Assembly (NCBI GenBank): GCA_002898355.1
Contig: BEHD01000005.1
Location: forward strand, 1 to 34,410
Origin: an archaeon HR01
GTDB taxonomy: Archaea > Thermoproteota > Nitrososphaeria_A > Caldarchaeales > Caldarchaeaceae
DNA: 34,410 nucleotides
Direction of reading: 5' to 3'
The notes beneath the pieces were generated by a model. The model saw only the letters and a list, made by a program, of their open reading frames with translations, did not search any database and was not told where the DNA came from. Numbering within the stretch: position 1 is the first letter of the stretch; the number at the start of each line of letters is the position of its first letter. The translations under genes and the position numbers were made by a program. Shown here in pieces: positions 31,332 through 34,410 of this stretch.

Positions 31332-32126
31332 ATGTATAGGCTTACGGATTTTAACGTTATGTCCTCTGATGTTAGACGTCTTCCAGCAGATATCGAGTTC
31401 GCCTCCACCGGCGTCCCCGGGCTAGAGGAGATGTTGGAGGGTAAGGGTATTCCCAAGGGCTATAAAGTGGTGGTGATGGGGACGCCTGGCGCCGGAAAAA
31501 CAACCCTGGCCATCCAGTTTCTTGTCCACGGATGTAAGATCGGTGAGAATGGTATCTATGTCTCTCTGGATGAGAAACCCTTCAACATATTCCGCAACAT
31601 GCGGAGGGTGGGCCTCGACGTAGAACCCCATATCAACGAGAGGCGGCTCTCGATAGTTGATGCATCACCTATCAGGACTCTTCCTGGCGAGGTGAAGGTT
31701 GGAGCCCTATCTATCGGTAAGAGGGATTTCTCCATGGCTGCACTCATAACATCCATCAAAAGCCATGTGGAGGATATAGGTGCTGAAAGGCTGGTGATAG
31801 ACCCTCTCACATCCTTCCTACTCCAGTTTCCAGACGAACATGCGAGGCGGACCGCCCTCATGGACCTTCTCGAGGGCATAGCGCCTCTAGGCTGCACAAC
31901 CCTCCTCCTCACAGAGCTGAGAGCCAGCAGCCCCCGGAGGAGATACCAGTTCGAGGAGTATTTAGCCGAGGGCGTGATAATCATGATGAGATACCAGTCG
32001 TCAGGCGGTATAGTCCAGTCCATAAGGGTGGAGAAGATGAGGGGTGTCAACCATGACGTGGAACCCCATCCCTACAAGTTTACACCCGAGGGGATAGTGG
32101 TCTTCCCCTCCGAGAAAGTTCTTTAG
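31332..32126 (+). CDS. KaiC-like RecA-superfamily ATPase
   Basis: A 264-residue single-domain KaiC-like protein. After the GVPGLEEMLEGKGIPKG opening typical of the family, Walker A is MGTPGAGKTT (49-58) and Walker B is RLVIDPLTSFL; Y-V-S-L-D-E-K-P supplies the double-Glu-like element seen after the second strand. The C-terminal GVNHDVEPHPYKFTPEGIVVFP is the standard family ending. Archaeal KaiC-like ATPases act in regulation and signalling; the direct partner is not known. Start 31332 or 31359 depends on which TATA box is used. Confidence 0.85.
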   Translation: MYRLTDFNVMSSDVRRLPADIEFASTGVPGLEEMLEGKGIPKGYKVVVMGTPGAGKTTLAIQFLVHGCKIGENGIYVSLDEKPFNIFRNMRRVGLDVEPHINERRLSIVDASPIRTLPGEVKVGALSIGKRDFSMAALITSIKSHVEDIGAERLVIDPLTSFLLQFPDEHARRTALMDLLEGIAPLGCTTLLLTELRASSPRRRYQFEEYLAEGVIIMMRYQSSGGIVQSIRVEKMRGVNHDVEPHPYKFTPEGIVVFPSEKVL

Positions 32127-32224
32127 AGAAGGTATCGCATCTCAGACAGGTAGGCTTTCCAGAGTATTACCCGAGGTATCTAGAATATGGAAGACTTATT
32201 TCAGAAAATCGATAGCGAGTTATC

Positions 32225-33367
32225 ATGGTCAAAGAAGAGGGTTTAGATATTATCCATAAGGCTGCGGGTCTAGCCTTTATGAGGTATGCATGCGGGAGCG
32301 GTGCAAATTATAGGCGGGTCTACCAGCTGATGACTTCGGTTTCCAGACATTTCGAATCATATATGCGGTCCCTACTAGATGGGCCAGGCCTGGCAAGCTA
32401 CGACGAGTTGAGAAAGGCAAGGCTGATGAAGAGGAAGTATGTCGCCTACTCGGCCTACATGGCAACCCTCAGCAGCTATCCTCTCCTCGCCCCCAGAGCC
32501 GGGCTTAGGGAGATGGCGTCCACAATCATGGCCAAGATGAGCCTGATAACAGGTATAAAGGTCTTGGATAACATCAACGACTCCCTTCACAGCTGGGAGG
32601 AGGCCGTCAAATCCCTAGACCGCCAGTACGAGGCCGTATCGACGGGGGGCTTCCAGCCTGTGGAGGGTGACGACATCAAGGCTAGGGCTGAGAACTCCTC
32701 GCTCCTCATCTCAGCCCTGGTACATAGATGGCTTGAGAGGGAGGCCGCCAACGCCTCCAAGGCGAGGGAGATATTCCTTGAGGATTTACGGAGGTACATA
32801 GAGGGGCAGAAGCTTTCCTTTAGCCAGCAGAGCGTTGAACACAGGGAGAAAATCGATATCTACACGTATCTCAGAAACGTCAACGAGAAGAGTATAGGAA
32901 GGATCTGGGTGGACCTGGACCTGTGCATGCTGGAGCAGACGGTGGCAGAACTGGATGAGAGGGTGATTTACGAGCTGAGGGAGGCCTTCGACTACCTCTT
33001 CAAATCCTGCAACATATACGATGATGTGGCGGACCTCGATGTGGATATGGCTGCAGGCATCTGGAACAGCGTAGTCTACCTGGGTATGGAGAAGGGTGTC
33101 TCCAGAGGGTTTGAAGGTGTGGATAGGGGGCTGCTGAGGGATACGGTGCGGCTTGGAGACCTCCACTATCTCAAGGCTGTCAACGCCGCTAGAAGGCTGG
33201 GTGAGAGGCTTTCCTTCGATGTCGAGGGGCTTCTAAGATGTTTCACAGCCCTAAGATACTTTGTCATGAGGAAGTGGTTCTTCAGAACGAAGAACCCGCT
33301 GGACATCATCGACTTCGTCAACGTCAGGGTCACGCCCGAGATAATGGCGTATGCTGGAAGGCTCTAG
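32225..33367 (+). CDS. Unrecognised all-helical protein, possible isoprenoid synthase fold
   Basis: A 380-residue protein almost entirely helical that I cannot assign to a named family. Two acidic motifs fit the active site of isoprenoid/terpene synthases: D-N-I-N-D at 115-119 in IKVLDNINDSLHSWEEA and a perfect D-D-x-x-D, DDVAD, at 266-270 in CNIYDDVADLDVD. In trans-isoprenyl synthases two Asp-rich motifs on facing helices bind Mg2+ and diphosphate. The NEKSIGRIWVDLD helix between them also suits such a fold. It is not a close match to polyprenyl diphosphate synthase or squalene synthase by eye. It is convergent with, and 4 nt overlapping, a UbiA prenyltransferase gene, which supports isoprenoid chemistry. 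ATG 32225 is 26 nt after a TATA-like ACTTATTTC. Confidence 0.5.
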   Translation: MVKEEGLDIIHKAAGLAFMRYACGSGANYRRVYQLMTSVSRHFESYMRSLLDGPGLASYDELRKARLMKRKYVAYSAYMATLSSYPLLAPRAGLREMASTIMAKMSLITGIKVLDNINDSLHSWEEAVKSLDRQYEAVSTGGFQPVEGDDIKARAENSSLLISALVHRWLEREAANASKAREIFLEDLRRYIEGQKLSFSQQSVEHREKIDIYTYLRNVNEKSIGRIWVDLDLCMLEQTVAELDERVIYELREAFDYLFKSCNIYDDVADLDVDMAAGIWNSVVYLGMEKGVSRGFEGVDRGLLRDTVRLGDLHYLKAVNAARRLGERLSFDVEGLLRCFTALRYFVMRKWFFRTKNPLDIIDFVNVRVTPEIMAYAGRL

Positions 33368-34206
33368 ACGGTCGGGCAGCAGCCGTAGAAGATTGTGACA
33401 ACGGTGGCTATGGAGAGGGCTGCGTTCACCTTGAAGATGATGTGCCAGAGGCGTATGTCCCTGAGGAGGGGTGTGGTTAATGCCGCCTGAGCGGCTAGAA
33501 GGGCCAGCGTAAAAGGCTGGAGGCTGCTGGTTGAGAGTGCGGCAAGGCCCATAGCCAGGAGATACATGGCTAGGACGGCGTATAGACATCTCCTAACACC
33601 GAGCATTAGTGGTAGGGTTCTATCGCCCAGCAGCCTGTCACCCTCCATGTCGCCGAAATCTTGGAGGGTGTGATTAGCCATACCCATCACGAAGGCTGTG
33701 GCCAGCCTGTCCGAGATATTGAGCGGGTTGAAGCCTGATATAACCGATGCGGCCGTGAAAGGTGCGAAGAGGGAGTGGAAGACAAGAACCGAGCCCTTCA
33801 ACACGGGAAGCCTCTTCAGCCTTATCCGGGGAGCCGAGTAGAGGAAGCTGAGGATGAGGTCTGCGGCCAGTATCAGCCCTGCGTAGGGGTTTATCGTTGA
33901 TAGCCATCCAAGAAGAACTATGGATACGCCGTAAAGGCTTGCCGAGACCAGGGTTGCCATCTCGGTTGATACCGCTCCGCTAGGTATGGGGAAGCCTTTC
34001 TTGGTGAGGGCGTCGGCCCTGGCGTCCATAAGGTTATTGTAGCTGTTGAGGGATGCTGTCAGGAATATGAAGAAGGCGAGAAGTGCGAGGATGATGTACT
34101 GGTCCCTCACCCCAGCCAGAAGTGTGGAGACTAGGGTAAGTAGGGCTACAGATGCGATGGAGAAGTAGGACTTTGTAAGTGCTAGAATATCGAGGAGCCT
34201 CGCCAT
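33364..34206 (-). CDS. UbiA-family prenyltransferase
   Basis: A 280-residue integral membrane prenyltransferase with about eight or nine helices. Both Asp-rich motifs that bind prenyl diphosphate are present: NNLMDARAD (the N-x-x-x-D-x-x-x-D motif) and DFGDMEGDRLLGDRTLP (D-x-x-x-D and the L-P-x-x-x-G element). The family includes DGGGP synthase of archaeal lipid synthesis, quinone prenyltransferases and (bacterio)chlorophyll synthase; substrate cannot be fixed by sequence. The second loop continues with TLPLMLG, like DGGGP synthase and chlorophyll synthase members. An AT-rich TATTAAAA box (34233-34240) is upstream. Confidence 0.86.
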   Translation of the reverse strand: MARLLDILALTKSYFSIASVALLTLVSTLLAGVRDQYIILALLAFFIFLTASLNSYNNLMDARADALTKKGFPIPSGAVSTEMATLVSASLYGVSIVLLGWLSTINPYAGLILAADLILSFLYSAPRIRLKRLPVLKGSVLVFHSLFAPFTAASVISGFNPLNISDRLATAFVMGMANHTLQDFGDMEGDRLLGDRTLPLMLGVRRCLYAVLAMYLLAMGLAALSTSSLQPFTLALLAAQAALTTPLLRDIRLWHIIFKVNAALSIATVVTIFYGCCPTV

Positions 34207-34249
34207 ATCCTAGTAGCTGGGAGACTCCAGCCTATTAAAAAGCGTGGTT

Positions 34250-34410
34250 CTAGTGTTTCTCCCCCGGCTTGAGGGTTATCTGGAATGCACATCTATCGGC
34301 TCCTGTAGCCCTGCACATAAACTCGTAGCATTCGGACTTGATACGATAGCAGATGGCTATGGCTCCCACCACCACGCTTGATACAAACTTATCGCAGAAA
34401 GGCGTCTCAC
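34250..34410 (-). CDS. V4R-domain protein, C-terminal fragment (5' end beyond window)
   Basis: The minus strand carries an open frame reaching the window edge and ending with TAG at 34250-34252. Its visible ~53 residues include SECYEFMCRATGADRCAFQITL, matching the C-terminal motif of V4R (4-vinyl reductase) domains, where conserved Cys residues surround a G-A-x-x-C-x-F element. V4R domains bind small hydrophobic ligands and are found in archaeal regulators and in BchJ-like proteins. The gene precedes the UbiA gene in the same direction, 43 nt apart, and may be in its operon. Confidence 0.6.
   Translation of the reverse strand, partial: ETPFCDKFVSSVVVGAIAICYRIKSECYEFMCRATGADRCAFQITLKPGEKH

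Noticed and set aside
1-34410. CRISPR or other repeat/spacer array (including a TIGR-type array near the Nop-like gene)
   Set aside because: No unit of about 20-40 nt recurs at regular spacing in any gap; only the two 21-nt units inside the DUF4392 gene repeat, and they have no spacer.

Overview
The window is archaeal. It encodes RadA with an N-terminal helix-hairpin-helix domain, adjacent proteasome alpha-like and beta subunits, a UbiA-type prenyltransferase, a KaiC-like ATPase and a CARF protein. Many genes have a TATA-like box about 24-30 nt before the start codon and no Shine-Dalgarno sequence, which suggests leaderless transcripts. The gene set and moderate GC content fit a thermophilic TACK-group archaeon, possibly a Caldarchaeia/Aigarchaeota- or thaumarchaeal-like lineage. 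That placement is inference, because no rRNA or other phylogenetic marker is present.

Bases 1-3800 are accessory DNA. In order they hold the end of a protein with a primase large-subunit (PriL) type Fe-S domain, a GC-rich region predicted to fold into a structured RNA read from the + strand, a small unknown gene, a DNA methyltransferase split by a -1 frameshift at a G run, and a protein that resembles both IS110 recombinases and the Nop domain of box C/D RNP proteins. After these come an inverted repeat, a palindromic TATA element and an oligo-T tract. Because IS110 and Nop-domain proteins are RNA-binding families, this locus is the best candidate here for an undescribed RNA-associated system.

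Bases 3800-12500 hold a D-glutamate cyclase-like gene, tRNA-Asn, a DMT transporter, a BMP/nucleoside-type ABC importer operon (binding protein and two permeases, no ATPase), a membrane-anchored beta-propeller protein, an MscS channel and tRNA-Gly(UCC).

Bases 12500-16400 hold a cupin gene, a short ORF, a decayed gene remnant, and a tightly overlapping metal-uptake operon (DtxR/MntR-like regulator, ZnuA-, ZnuC- and ZnuB-like proteins). A perfect 9-bp inverted repeat sits at the operon start and looks like its operator.

Bases 16400-31200 are mostly chromosomal: an unknown SAP-like protein, aconitase, an orphan CARF protein of the NE0113 family, RadA, a LeuD-type small subunit, an acyl-CoA dehydrogenase lacking the usual catalytic Glu, a methyltransferase overlapping convergently with a PMT-type mannosyltransferase, a divergent Glu dehydrogenase paralogue, a winged-helix protein, proteasome beta and alpha-like genes, a RAM-domain protein, a CcdA-like protein and an unusual crotonase.

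Bases 31300-34410 hold a KaiC-like ATPase, an unrecognised all-helical protein with isoprenoid-synthase-like Asp motifs, a UbiA prenyltransferase, and the C-terminus of a V4R-domain protein. This may be a small isoprenoid or lipid-related neighbourhood.
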